Below, piece by piece: positions 44,498 to 52,667 of a DNA stretch of 64,000 nucleotides; the first letter of the stretch is position 1, and each line of letters opens with the position of its first letter. The notes beneath the pieces were generated by a model, which saw only the letters and a program-made list of their open reading frames with translations, ran no database searches and was not told the origin of the DNA. The stretch is from Dyadobacter chenhuakuii (GTDB taxonomy: Bacteria > Bacteroidota > Bacteroidia > Cytophagales > Spirosomataceae). The position numbers were made by a program, and so were the translations under genes. Location of the stretch: positions 2,170,001 to 2,234,000 of the forward strand of contig NZ_CP098805.1 in the NCBI RefSeq assembly GCF_023821985.2. Reading direction: 5' to 3'.

Positions 44498-44944
44498 ATG
44501 CATTTCCAGATCTTACCGCTATCCGAAAGTGACTTCACCGAAGTGACTTCTATTTGGGAAGCGTCGGTGCGTGCCAGCCATCATTTCCTTTCAGAAGCCG
44601 ACATTCAGTTTTACAAACCATTGATATTGAACGGATATTTACCGATTCTTAGTCTGTTCCGCATTCGTGCTGCATCCGGCGGCATTGCTGGCTTTATTGG
44701 GGTTGCAGAACGTAGAATAGAAATGCTTTTTGTGCAGCCGGATAATTTCGGAAATGGCATCGGCAAGGCACTATGCCGATTCGCAGTTCAAGAGCTAGGT
44801 GCCTGGGAAGTTGATGTCAATGAGGACAATCAGGAAGCTCTGAAATTCTACATAAAAATGGGCTTTAAGATTGTAGGACGTTCTCCACTTGACCCTAGCG
44901 GAAAGCCTTTTCCCATACTGCATTTGAAGGCTAACGCCGGCTGA
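44498..44944 (+). CDS. GNAT family N-acetyltransferase
   Basis: 148 residues. GNAT fold: QILPLSESDFTEVTSIWEAS, IAGFIGVAERRIEMLFVQPD, then NFGNGIGKALCRFAVQELGA (acetyl-CoA loop) and NEDNQEALKFYIKMGFKIVG. Complete size. It starts 109 bp after the hydrolase, with another GNAT 27 bp behind it. Confidence 0.87.
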   Translation: MHFQILPLSESDFTEVTSIWEASVRASHHFLSEADIQFYKPLILNGYLPILSLFRIRAASGGIAGFIGVAERRIEMLFVQPDNFGNGIGKALCRFAVQELGAWEVDVNEDNQEALKFYIKMGFKIVGRSPLDPSGKPFPILHLKANAG

Positions 44945-44971
44945 GTTTTTATTTTGTAAACTAAATCAACA

Positions 44972-45502
44972 ATGTTACAATCAATTAAATTATCCCTGAT
45001 CCCTATGAAGTTGCATCATTTGCAACTATTGGCTGAAAGCAGGGAAAAACTCGAAAAACACTTAACCCTCAATCCGTCAGAGCTAGAACTTAGCGACCCG
45101 GATTTTCTTAAAGAGTTCAACGAGAGCATCACATCCTATTTATTACCGCAGGTAGCTGCTCATCCGGACACTTTTGAATGGTATACGAACTGGCTTATTG
45201 TTGAGAAAAAAACGCAGGTTATCATTGGCGGTATTGGTGTCTCCGGCTTACCTGATGAATCCGCTCAAACAATGATGGGGTATTTCGTTGATAAGAATTT
45301 TGAAGGAAAAGGGGTTGCAACCCAGGCTGTCAAATTGCTGACGCGCTGGCTATTTCAGAATGAAAATTTGCAATCCATTATAGCCGATATACCTTCGGGA
45401 CATGTAGGTTCTCAAAGGGTTTTGGAAAAGGCTAACTTCGAATTTAGCGGTTCAATCGAAGACGGACACCGATGGACATTAAGTAAAGCGCAAATACATT
45501 GA
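44972..45502 (+). CDS. GNAT family N-acetyltransferase (RimJ/RimL-like)
   Basis: 176 residues. YTNWLIVEKKTQVIIGGIGV, AQTMMGYFVDKNFEGKGVAT, then QAVKLLTRWLFQNENLQSII and SQRVLEKANFEFSGSIEDGH. This is the RimJ/RimL style of GNAT. It follows the other acetyltransferase by 27 bp, same direction, probably cotranscribed. Confidence 0.85.
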   Translation: MLQSIKLSLIPMKLHHLQLLAESREKLEKHLTLNPSELELSDPDFLKEFNESITSYLLPQVAAHPDTFEWYTNWLIVEKKTQVIIGGIGVSGLPDESAQTMMGYFVDKNFEGKGVATQAVKLLTRWLFQNENLQSIIADIPSGHVGSQRVLEKANFEFSGSIEDGHRWTLSKAQIH

Positions 45503-45744
45503 TGTGAGCAGCACATTTTCATACTTCTGGGCTGCAACCATCCGGAAAGGGCACCTTTTTATCCAGGGATAATGTCAAGTCGGTTGAGGGTCGCTAGTGT
45601 TTACGGATTCCTTATTTCATTTCCAACCGCTTAGATCAAAATAATACTTAAAAGGTACATCCGGGATAATAAAATCCAAACAAAGTCTATTCGACAAGGC
45701 CTCAGAATGCAGAATAACCACCGTTTCCGCGTATACCAAAAATG

Positions 45745-45752
45745 TAAATTTG
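45745..45752 (+). promoter_or_regulatory. TAnnTTTG box at the AraC start
   Basis: TAAATTTG lies four bases before the ATG at 45757. If used as a -7 element the mRNA would be almost leaderless. The nearby second gene (46592) has a similar box TACTTTTG at 46571-46578. Confidence 0.35.
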
Positions 45753-45756
45753 ACTA

Positions 45757-46560
45757 ATGAAATCATTCGCTATTTTACCAGATGCTGCGTTCGAAGATCA
45801 GATTGATTGCCTGTTCTCAAATTACGCAGAGCGATATTCACTTAGTGAAATGGCGGCCCCGATGCTAAATAACGAACTGTTTTTTTCCTTGGGAGATCAG
45901 TTTAGGATAGGTAATCAAGTCTTCAATAAAGGGCAGCAAACCTCTGTCGAATTTTACCGCAACCACCCCTTTGCCCAGCCCGTCGAATCAAAGGGAGAGC
46001 ACTTCACATTTGGTGTGATATTTAAACCGTGGGCATTGACGTTAATGGAGCGCTGTGGAACCCAAGACTTGCGCCGTGTGCCAATTCCCGTAAAGATAAA
46101 CATTGTCAAAAGTTTGTTTATCAACGAGTTTGGGCAAGAGGACAACCAGCCTATGCCAGAATATTTGCACAACATATTTAGATTTATTGCTAATAAAATT
46201 ACGTTTAGAGCGCCTGGTGACACAATAAAGGCAATTCTAGAAGAGCTCGAAGGAGTGCGCACATTAGGCAAGCCCATCAATAGTATCATTGATCGCGCGG
46301 GCATATCTCACAAGTCTGTCATCGCTAGTTTTAGAAACCACATTGGCGTTACGCCGTTAAGGTTTGTCCATCATCATGCAGTGTTAAAAACACTTCCCGA
46401 TTTACAGGCAGGAATCATACCGATTGCCCAAATTGCCGTCGACAATGGCTTCTATGACCAATCACATTTCAACAGGGTATTTAAATCGTTTATGCTTATA
46501 TCTCCGGGGATATATCGACAAAGCTATTTCGAGGGTAAATTTCGTCCTATCATAGCATAA
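45757..46560 (+). CDS. AraC family regulator
   Basis: 267 residues. N-domain resembles DUF6597 (FSNYAERYSLSEMAAPMLNN, ELFFSLGDQFRIGN), and the C-terminal AraC HTH has INSIIDRAGISHKSVIASFR, NHIGVTPLRFVHHHAVLKTL and IAQIAVDNGFYDQSHFNRVF. Complete. It is 31 bp from the DHFR-like gene and same direction, so it may control it. Confidence 0.85.
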   Translation: MKSFAILPDAAFEDQIDCLFSNYAERYSLSEMAAPMLNNELFFSLGDQFRIGNQVFNKGQQTSVEFYRNHPFAQPVESKGEHFTFGVIFKPWALTLMERCGTQDLRRVPIPVKINIVKSLFINEFGQEDNQPMPEYLHNIFRFIANKITFRAPGDTIKAILEELEGVRTLGKPINSIIDRAGISHKSVIASFRNHIGVTPLRFVHHHAVLKTLPDLQAGIIPIAQIAVDNGFYDQSHFNRVFKSFMLISPGIYRQSYFEGKFRPIIA

Positions 46561-46591
46561 AAGCCGGTTTTACTTTTGTAGAAAAAAACCT

Positions 46592-47116
46592 ATGCGTAAG
46601 CTGATACTTTATATCTCATGCTCCCTAGACGGATACATTGCAAAACCCGGAGATGACCTGGACTTTCTAAGCCTCGTCCAGAAAGAGGGCGAAGATTATG
46701 GTTACAAGGAATTTGCAACGAGTGTTGACACAGTAATTCTTGGCCGAAAAACATATGATTGGGTCAAAAACTCTGGTTTTGACTTTCCGCATCGCGACAA
46801 AGCCTGCTATGTACTTACGAGCCAGAATATGCCAAAAGATGGAAATATCATCTTTTATAAAGGTGATTTGACCTCACTCATACGTGATTTAAAAGCGAGC
46901 CAAGGGAAGAATATCTTTTGCGATGGCGGCTCGGAGATTGTCAATCAGCTGCTAAAAGACAAACAGCTGGATGAAATGATATTGTCAATCATCCCTATCC
47001 TGGTTGGGAATGGTGTGCGGCTATTTAAAGACTTCCGTCCGGAGCAAATGGTTGAGCTCCAATCATCCAAGCACTTTGATACCGGGCTTGTCCAGCTTCA
47101 TTATTTGATGAAATAA
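46592..47116 (+). CDS. Dihydrofolate reductase family (RibD C-terminal-like) protein
   Basis: 174 residues. KLILYISCSLDGYIAKPGDD, VDTVILGRKTYDWVKNSGFD, KACYVLTSQNMPKDGNIIFY, KNIFCDGGSEIVNQLLKDKQ and SIIPILVGNGVRLFKDF are the elements of this NADPH-binding reductase family. The substrate is unknown. It follows the AraC gene directly. Confidence 0.9.
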   Translation: MRKLILYISCSLDGYIAKPGDDLDFLSLVQKEGEDYGYKEFATSVDTVILGRKTYDWVKNSGFDFPHRDKACYVLTSQNMPKDGNIIFYKGDLTSLIRDLKASQGKNIFCDGGSEIVNQLLKDKQLDEMILSIIPILVGNGVRLFKDFRPEQMVELQSSKHFDTGLVQLHYLMK

Positions 47117-47200
47117 GTTGGTCACCGCTATTTGACTTGCCCGGCACGTGCTTTATCACACCAAGGAAGCTTCTTTTTGTTTAAGAGCTTCCTTACACCG

Positions 47201-47476
47201 TCAACCAATCGAGACCTCGCACTTAATATCAACACCACTATACTTTAAAATCTTGTAAAGTGTAGGTTGGCTTTTTATTTTGAACATCGCTCGAATTTCA
47301 TCTGTACTTCGGCTGTTCTTCTCGTATATCTCTTTGACTTCCGGAGCTATTTTACGGTAACGCTCACTTAACCCTTCCGGTCTGCCTCCGGATCTGCCTC
47401 TTGCTCCGGCCCACTCTAGTCCTGCTTTTGTTCGCTCGCGGCTGATGTTACGCTCGTGTTCAGCCAGCACACACAT
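47201..47476 (-). pseudogene. Serine recombinase (resolvase) C-terminal fragment
   Basis: 91 codons: LAEHERNISRERTKAGLEWA, GARGRSGGRPEGLSERYRKI and IRAMFKIKSQPTLYKILKYS. This is the linker helix and the helix-turn-helix of a resolvase/invertase. The catalytic N-terminal domain with the active Ser is missing. Its 5' end touches the truncated 3' end of the tyrosine recombinase. Confidence 0.72.
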
Positions 47477-47477
47477 A

Positions 47478-48514
47478 AGATATTTCTATATATGCCACAT
47501 ACATCCGCAATTTCCTTTAAGTAGGAATTCATTCGCTGATTCGTCAGGACAGGCAACAGTCTGTCATGGTTGATACAATGTATATGCTCAGAGTACCGTC
47601 CTAATATCTCCAAAGCAGCTGGTAGCAACGGAATTTTAGAAGGAGAATCCGTTTTTTGTCGTTTTATTGATATCCACCTTTTTCCGTCGAATCCATCAAT
47701 AACTTCCGACCTCTTCAATTTCTGAACGTCCACGTAAGAAAGCCCGGTGTAACAGCAAAAAATGAAAATGTCCCGAACCTTTCCGCAGACGTTCATTCGC
47801 AAACTTCTTTTTGGCAATCGCTGCAAGTTCAGTGTCATCTAGCGGTCGCCGATCCACTTCAAGTTTTGCCATACTAAAAGCAAAAAAAGAGTCGCGGGCA
47901 ACCCATCCATTTTTAACGCAAAGCAGTACGATCTTTTTGAAATACACGAGGTATCTCATTGTAGTATTGTGGGAAATATTCCTTTTCCCTTTCAAATAGA
48001 AAGCATAGGCCGAGATCAATCCGTAGTCCAATTTATCGAGACTTACGTCCGAGACCTTATACTTAAAAAGGAAGAACTCCTCAACATTTCGCAACGCAGC
48101 TTCATAACGGTTATAAGTACTTCTCGCAAAGTCTTTCTCTATTAGCGCATGCATCTCCTTGTTATGTTCCCGGAATACTTCTAGGATCATTTTAGGACGA
48201 TCATCGATGCCTAATAACAGATTTTTTATCGACTCTGCTGTTACTTCTTTGCGGGAATCGATCAATGTTCGGTGAACCTCATAGACCTTCGTTTGCAAGC
48301 TATCCAAGTAAGCATTTAAACTTCGCACATCCTGTTTCGTGCCAATTACCCTTCCCGATGAGGAATTCCATTTCTCTGGATCGCAATCCCTTTTTACTGC
48401 TAATTCAAATCTTGATCGATTTGTGGTGCAACGCATGTAAATCGGCAATTTACCACCTGAGTAGTTGCTGCGTCTCTTTAGATAAAAGAGCAAAGTGAAT
48501 GTTTTACTAAGCAT
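47478..48514 (-). pseudogene. Tyrosine recombinase, frameshifted and C-terminally cut (copy 2)
   Basis: Starts at ATG 48514, MLSKTFTLLFYLKRRSNYSG, with Arm-DNA-binding and core-binding domains (KEVTAESIKNLLLGIDDRPK, LIEKDFARSTYNRYEAALRN, YAFYLKGKRNISHNTTMRYL). In ERLRK the frame breaks: one additional G at about 47778-47780 moves the reading to VRDIFIFCCYTGLSYVDVQK, which carries the first catalytic Arg region of the integrase. The chain ends after MNSYLKEIADVCGIYRN, so the second box with the H-x-x-R and the Tyr nucleophile is missing and is replaced by the resolvase fragment. Not active. Confidence 0.78.
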
Positions 48515-48607
48515 AACATACCTGTTTTATGTGAATAAAAGTAGGTTTGCAGCCTTTAAAAATCAAGATGTTTAAATCGTGAACAGGTTGTAATACAATT
48601 ACTTACA
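48312..48607 (-). repeat. Direct repeat, copy 2 (recombinase 5' segment)
   Basis: Matches 13408-13700 in the same orientation by eye, roughly 85-90% identical. It covers the start of the recombinase and ~93 bp upstream. Copy 2 carries the longer reading frame. Confidence 0.75.
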
Positions 48608-48615
48608 AGCAATTT

Positions 48616-48660
48616 GGTGAGCACTTTTCAAATCGAGACTCGAGTCTCGATTTGCTCACC
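48616..48660. promoter_or_regulatory. Perfect palindrome with outer flanking arms
   Basis: A 26-bp perfect palindrome (48629-48654) has the centre ACTCGAGT and 13-base arms CAAATCGAGACTC. GGTGAGC (48616-48622) and GCTCACC (48654-48660) are a further outer inverted pair. It lies between the recombinase and tRNA-Arg and has no T-run. It could be a recombination site, an operator or a cruciform. Confidence 0.6.
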
Positions 48661-48708
48661 AAAGGTTTGTTAAAAATTGCAAATTTTGACACTTTTTCAA
48701 AAAACAAT

Positions 48709-48740
48709 AAACCCTGTAAATCATTGATTTGCAGGGTTTT
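48709..48740 (-). terminator. Terminator downstream of tRNA-Arg
   Basis: On the minus strand, AACCCTGCAAATCA and TGATTTACAGGGTT form a stem, followed by a T-rich tract (TATTGTTTTTT). It is 22 bp after the tRNA 3' end. Confidence 0.75.
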
Positions 48741-48761
48741 GATTGTTTTTGGTAAGCTATC

Positions 48762-48836
48762 TGGTGCACCCAACGAGATTCGAACTCATATCGTCGGTAC
48801 CGGAAACCGAAATTCTATCCATTGAACTATGGGTGC
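48762..48836 (-). tRNA. tRNA-Arg (anticodon CCG)
   Basis: 75 nt including an encoded CCA. The acceptor arm GCACCCA pairs with TGGGTGC; the D-loop has GTTCAATGGATAGAAT; the anticodon stem TCGGT/ACCGA encloses the loop TTCCGGT with anticodon CCG; the T-arm has GAGTTCGAATCTC. The tRNA is complete. Broken recombinases lie next to its 3' side, where integrating elements usually attach. Confidence 0.95.
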
Positions 48837-48941
48837 TTCTGGTGGCTTGGGGCCGGTAATGGGGTGCAAATATAGCCCCTATTTTGAATTATGACCAATT
48901 GACGAAGGAAATGTTTTGTAAAAATCCTTCGTTATCGCCAT

Positions 48942-49613
48942 TTAAAGCTGCATTAAAAGATCCCAATCCCCGACGCCTTTGAGATACAGGTAATTAAGTA
49001 AAATGCCATTCACGTTTGTTATCAGCTTGTGGCCTTCTGCAAATGGGACAACCTGGGTGTTGATGTATTCGTGATCCGACAGTAATCCTTGCGTTTGGTT
49101 GTGATAAGACTGGATGGCTTCGGAGCTAAGTTCGAGCTCACAGTAGAACATATACATGGCCTCGTCGCTGGTGCCCGTGGATGGGTAAAAGGGTTGGTCA
49201 TTTACTTTTACGAGCTGCTCCTTATCAACCTGTATGCCAGTTTCCTCGAAAACTTCCCTTGCTGCAACAGCCGCCGCATCGCTTTCGCTGTCGAGCATTC
49301 CGGCCGGATGTTCAAACGTCATAGAGCCGTCGCAAATTCTCCGCTGCTGAACGAGCAACAGGTATTTTTCCCGGCTTGCAATGTCAATAAAACAAATCAG
49401 GACGCTAACCACTTCGCCTTTCAGGAAGCATATCGGTGGAATTTTATTGCCTTCGGGCGTTGTTGCGTCGGTGTAGAGCAATGAGAACAGAACTTCTCCT
49501 TTGCCGTTTCTGCGGCTGTAAAGTTCGTCTACGCGGTGAATGTCCAGACCGTTCGTTTCGAGCTTGCCTTTCCAAAGCTTGTATTTATGAGAATCTGTAA
49601 GCTTTTCGCTCAT
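48942..49613 (-). CDS. Nudix hydrolase
   Basis: 223 residues. Nudix box in FEHPAGMLDSESDAAAVAAR followed by EVFEETGIQV (close to GX5EX7REUXEEXGU). N-terminal part (SEKLTDSHKYKLWKGKLETN) and CFIDIASREKYLLLVQQRRI before the box resemble ADP-ribose or nucleotide-sugar pyrophosphatase type members. 23 bp from the next gene upstream in transcription. Confidence 0.88.
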   Translation of the reverse strand: MSEKLTDSHKYKLWKGKLETNGLDIHRVDELYSRRNGKGEVLFSLLYTDATTPEGNKIPPICFLKGEVVSVLICFIDIASREKYLLLVQQRRICDGSMTFEHPAGMLDSESDAAAVAAREVFEETGIQVDKEQLVKVNDQPFYPSTGTSDEAMYMFYCELELSSEAIQSYHNQTQGLLSDHEYINTQVVPFAEGHKLITNVNGILLNYLYLKGVGDWDLLMQL

Positions 49614-49636
49614 AGGGTGACGAATGCGTGCGTTGA

Positions 49637-50320
49637 TTAATTATACAATGGAAATGACAACGCAAAATAAGGAACGCCGTAGGTTTTACTGAAACGTTTC
49701 TGTCCGTTGTCCAGCTTGGCTTCGGTTGCGTAGGTAATGCGTCCGACGGTGTAACCGAGCTTCACGCCGAAACGGTCGGTGATCCAGTAGCGTAAAAATA
49801 TTTCCGACTGACCATTCTGCTTGTCCAGCGCGAGCGGCAGGAAGTTGAGTGTGGCCGGATTGCTTCTCACATACGCATTGTAATATTTCGCGCCCTCTCC
49901 TTCTGAAAAACCAGGTTTTGTATATAATCCCTTTCTCCTCAGCCCGATTGCTATTCCGAAAATATCTGTATTTGCACCAATGTCAAACCGCCATAACTTA
50001 ACATTTGCACCCAGTACAAAGCTCGCTCCGTTGGCAGTTAGCCGGCCAAATTCCAGCGTATCACGTGATAATGCATTGTCTTTTGGAGTCAAATTGGTTC
50101 TGCCGGCGTAATATCCCCATGTCCTGACACCCCAGCCTACTCTGAACCATTTAAAATTTGCCAGACTTAGTTCCTGGTGATATAAAGCTGCCGGCACCCA
50201 TTCGTCTTTTTTATATCCCAGTCCCAGATCAATACCTGACGTCACACGGGAAAGACTTTGTGTAAACCCCGGGATTGAACCAACAAGAATAAAAAGTACT
50301 ATTAATCGGAAGCTTTTCAT
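49637..50320 (-). CDS. Outer-membrane-type secreted protein
   Basis: 227 residues. Signal peptide MKSFRLIVLFILVGSIPGFT, then beta strands such as GIDLGLGYKKDEWVPAALYH, ASFVLGANVKLWRFDIGANT, RYWITDRFGVKLGYTVGRIT, ending in YFALSFPLYN. This is a small barrel with a C-terminal aromatic, probably outer membrane. No named family recognised. A Nudix gene follows 23 bp behind and may be cotranscribed. Confidence 0.6.
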   Translation of the reverse strand: MKSFRLIVLFILVGSIPGFTQSLSRVTSGIDLGLGYKKDEWVPAALYHQELSLANFKWFRVGWGVRTWGYYAGRTNLTPKDNALSRDTLEFGRLTANGASFVLGANVKLWRFDIGANTDIFGIAIGLRRKGLYTKPGFSEGEGAKYYNAYVRSNPATLNFLPLALDKQNGQSEIFLRYWITDRFGVKLGYTVGRITYATEAKLDNGQKRFSKTYGVPYFALSFPLYN

Positions 50321-50372
50321 TGATTTCTAAATGATGTGATGGGCAAAGGTAAAAAAATGTACAAAAAAATAA

Positions 50373-50396
50373 GGCAGAGATCTGCTTCTCTGCCTA
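50373..50396 (-). terminator. Terminator after glgB
   Basis: On the minus strand GGCAGAGA and TCTCTGCC flank the loop AGCAGA, followed by TTATTTTTTTG. It lies about 40 bp after the glgB stop. Confidence 0.75.
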
Positions 50397-50432
50397 AGTA
50401 ATCTACAATTTATGTAAACGGTTAAATACTAC

Positions 50433-52442
50433 TTATATGCTTCGTGCCGGTGCACTTTTTTTGAGAACGATGGCTCCCATAGGCGGCAGATCCAGGATGA
50501 CGGAATTGCTTTTGCCATGCCATTGATGTGCTTCTGAGGTTACAGGACCTACGTTAACAACCCCACTGCCCTGAAATTCAGCCTGATCAGAGTTGAATAT
50601 TTCCTGCCAGCTGCCTGCTGTGAGCACGCCTACGCGGTAACCTTTGCGTGGAATTGGTGTCAGATTCAGCACTACAACCAGGTTTTGGCTCGGATCCGTG
50701 CCTTTTCTGGCAAATACAAGCACTGAATTTTCCCTGTCCTGCGTATCGATCCACTCGAACCCGTCGTGCGAGAAAGAGAAATCATACATGGCCGGTTCGG
50801 TTCTGTACAGCTTGTTTAGCGCTGTTACGCACAGTTTCATGCCGTTATGATTTGGATTATCGAGCAAATGCCAGTCAAGGCTTTGTTCAAAATTCCACTC
50901 GGATGTCTGACCGAATTCGCACCCCATGAACATCAGTTTTGTTCCCGGATGCGTGAACATATAGGTGAACATCAATCTCAGATTGGCAAACTTCTGCCAT
51001 TCGTCGCCGGGCATTTTATTAATCAGCGATTTCTTGCCATAAACCACCTCATCATGAGAAAATGGCAGCATATAGTTTTCAGAAAAAGCATACACCAGGC
51101 TGAATGTCAGCTGATCCTGGTGCCATCTGCGGAATGCGGAGTCCTTTTCAAAATACTTTAATGTATCGTTCATCCAGCCCATCATCCATTTCATCCCAAA
51201 ACCAAGTCCGCCAACAAAAACAGGACGGGAAACGCCCGGAAATGCGGTTGACTCTTCTGCTATGGTCTGAATGTCAGGAAATTCCGTGTAGGCGGCAACA
51301 TTCATTTCTCTTAGTAATGCAATGGCTTCCAGGTTTTCCCTTCCGCCAAACTCGTTCGGGATCCATTCGCCGTGCTTTCTTGAATAATCGAGATAAAGCA
51401 TAGATGCCACGGCATCCACCCGCAAACCGTCGGTATGATAACGATCCAGCCAAAAAATTGCGTTACTGATCAGAAACGACTTTACTTCATTGCGTCCGTA
51501 ATTGAAAATGTAGCTTTTCCAGTCAGGATGATAGCCTTTTCGCGGATCTTCGTGCTCATAAAGAGATGTGCCGTCGAAACGGAAAAGTCCGTGCGCGTCG
51601 CCTGGAAAATGGGAAGGGACCCAATCCACGTAAACGCCGATTCCAGCCTGGTGAAGCTGGTCGATCAGATACATCAGTTCCTGGGGCGTTCCCATCCGGG
51701 ATGCGCATGAAAAATAACCGGTAATCTGATAGCCCCAGGAAGGCGGATAAGGATGCTCCATAATCGGCATCAGTTCCACGTGCGTAAAGCCCATTTCCTT
51801 TACATAAGGAACCAGCGTTACCGCAATTTCTTTATAGGTCAAGTATCTTTCAGGATCCGAAGGGTCCCGTTGCCAGGAACCCAAATGCACCTCATAAACG
51901 GAAATTGGCGCATTCAGCTTGTTTTTTTCCTTGCGGACTTTCATCCAGTCCGAATCTCCCCATTCATACCAGGTATCCCAAACTATAGATGCCGTCCGCG
52001 GCGCAACTTCGCACCATAGGGCAAACGGATCTGATTTTTCCTGTGCGCCGCCGTTTTGGGAAACTATATAATATTTGTAAACCTCTCCTACGCCAACGTC
52101 CGGGATCCAGCCTTCCCAAATCCCCGAGCTGTCCCATCGGGGTGCCAGCACATGCGTGGCATTGTTCCAGCCATTAAAATTCCCGATAACCGATATATTA
52201 GCGGCATTGGGCGCCCAGACTGCGAAATAGGTTCCGGTTACGCCCTTATAATCCATTACGTGAGAGCCCAGCTTCTCGTAGAGCTTGAAGTGCTTGCCCT
52301 GCCGAAAAAGGTGAATATCGAAATCAGTAAAACGGCTAACAGTTTCTACTGCGTTCAGCCCGTGATCCCGTGCGACGTCCACCTTATTTTCAGTGGGATC
52401 AGTAGTCGAGTCTGTCTTTTTTTTATCAGTTAACTTAGCCAT
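50433..52442 (-). CDS. glgB: 1,4-alpha-glucan branching enzyme
   Basis: 669 residues from ATG 52442 (MAKLTDKKKTDSTTDPTENK). N-terminal beta-sandwich (CBM48: GTYFAVWAPNAANISVIGNF, GVGEVYKYYIVSQNGGAQEK) and a GH13 barrel: VDWVPSHFPGDAHGLFRFDG, WLDRYHTDGLRVDAVASMLY with the nucleophile Asp, IAEESTAFPGVSRP with the catalytic Glu, and FSENYMLPFSHDEVVYGKKS. It forms the alpha-1,6 branches of glycogen in the cytoplasm. No other glycogen genes are nearby. The terminator at 50373 closes the transcript. Confidence 0.95.
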   Translation of the reverse strand: MAKLTDKKKTDSTTDPTENKVDVARDHGLNAVETVSRFTDFDIHLFRQGKHFKLYEKLGSHVMDYKGVTGTYFAVWAPNAANISVIGNFNGWNNATHVLAPRWDSSGIWEGWIPDVGVGEVYKYYIVSQNGGAQEKSDPFALWCEVAPRTASIVWDTWYEWGDSDWMKVRKEKNKLNAPISVYEVHLGSWQRDPSDPERYLTYKEIAVTLVPYVKEMGFTHVELMPIMEHPYPPSWGYQITGYFSCASRMGTPQELMYLIDQLHQAGIGVYVDWVPSHFPGDAHGLFRFDGTSLYEHEDPRKGYHPDWKSYIFNYGRNEVKSFLISNAIFWLDRYHTDGLRVDAVASMLYLDYSRKHGEWIPNEFGGRENLEAIALLREMNVAAYTEFPDIQTIAEESTAFPGVSRPVFVGGLGFGMKWMMGWMNDTLKYFEKDSAFRRWHQDQLTFSLVYAFSENYMLPFSHDEVVYGKKSLINKMPGDEWQKFANLRLMFTYMFTHPGTKLMFMGCEFGQTSEWNFEQSLDWHLLDNPNHNGMKLCVTALNKLYRTEPAMYDFSFSHDGFEWIDTQDRENSVLVFARKGTDPSQNLVVVLNLTPIPRKGYRVGVLTAGSWQEIFNSDQAEFQGSGVVNVGPVTSEAHQWHGKSNSVILDLPPMGAIVLKKSAPARSI

Positions 52443-52584
52443 CTGCAATACACAATTTTAAAATCTCAATGAACATGTAAGATTTACAATTTTATTAAAC
52501 TATTTCTCAAAATGTATATATTTTTTTAGTCTAAAATGGTAAATCCATCAATTACAGCGGCATATTACAATATAGTAGAAGGAA

Positions 52585-52613
52585 TTGTATCGGGCATACA
52601 GAAATTAATTTTG
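52585..52613 (+). promoter_or_regulatory. Promoter for acetolactate decarboxylase operon
   Basis: TTG at 52585-52587 and TAATTTTG at 52606-52613 with an 18-nt gap, matching the Bacteroidota type. The ATG at 52668 is 55 bp downstream. Confidence 0.5.
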
Positions 52614-52667
52614 CACTTTTGCTGAATGGAAAGGCCTTAAATTTAACGATCACTGTATTCCTTCATG

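Noticed and set aside
47201..47476. Functional resolvase
   Set aside because: Only the linker and DNA-binding helices remain; the catalytic Ser domain is missing.
13408..48607. The 35-kb segment between the two recombinase copies as one intact mobile element
   Set aside because: Both recombinases are broken, no relaxase, conjugation, phage or cargo structure was seen, and most genes between look like ordinary chromosome. Only the repeat itself is reported.
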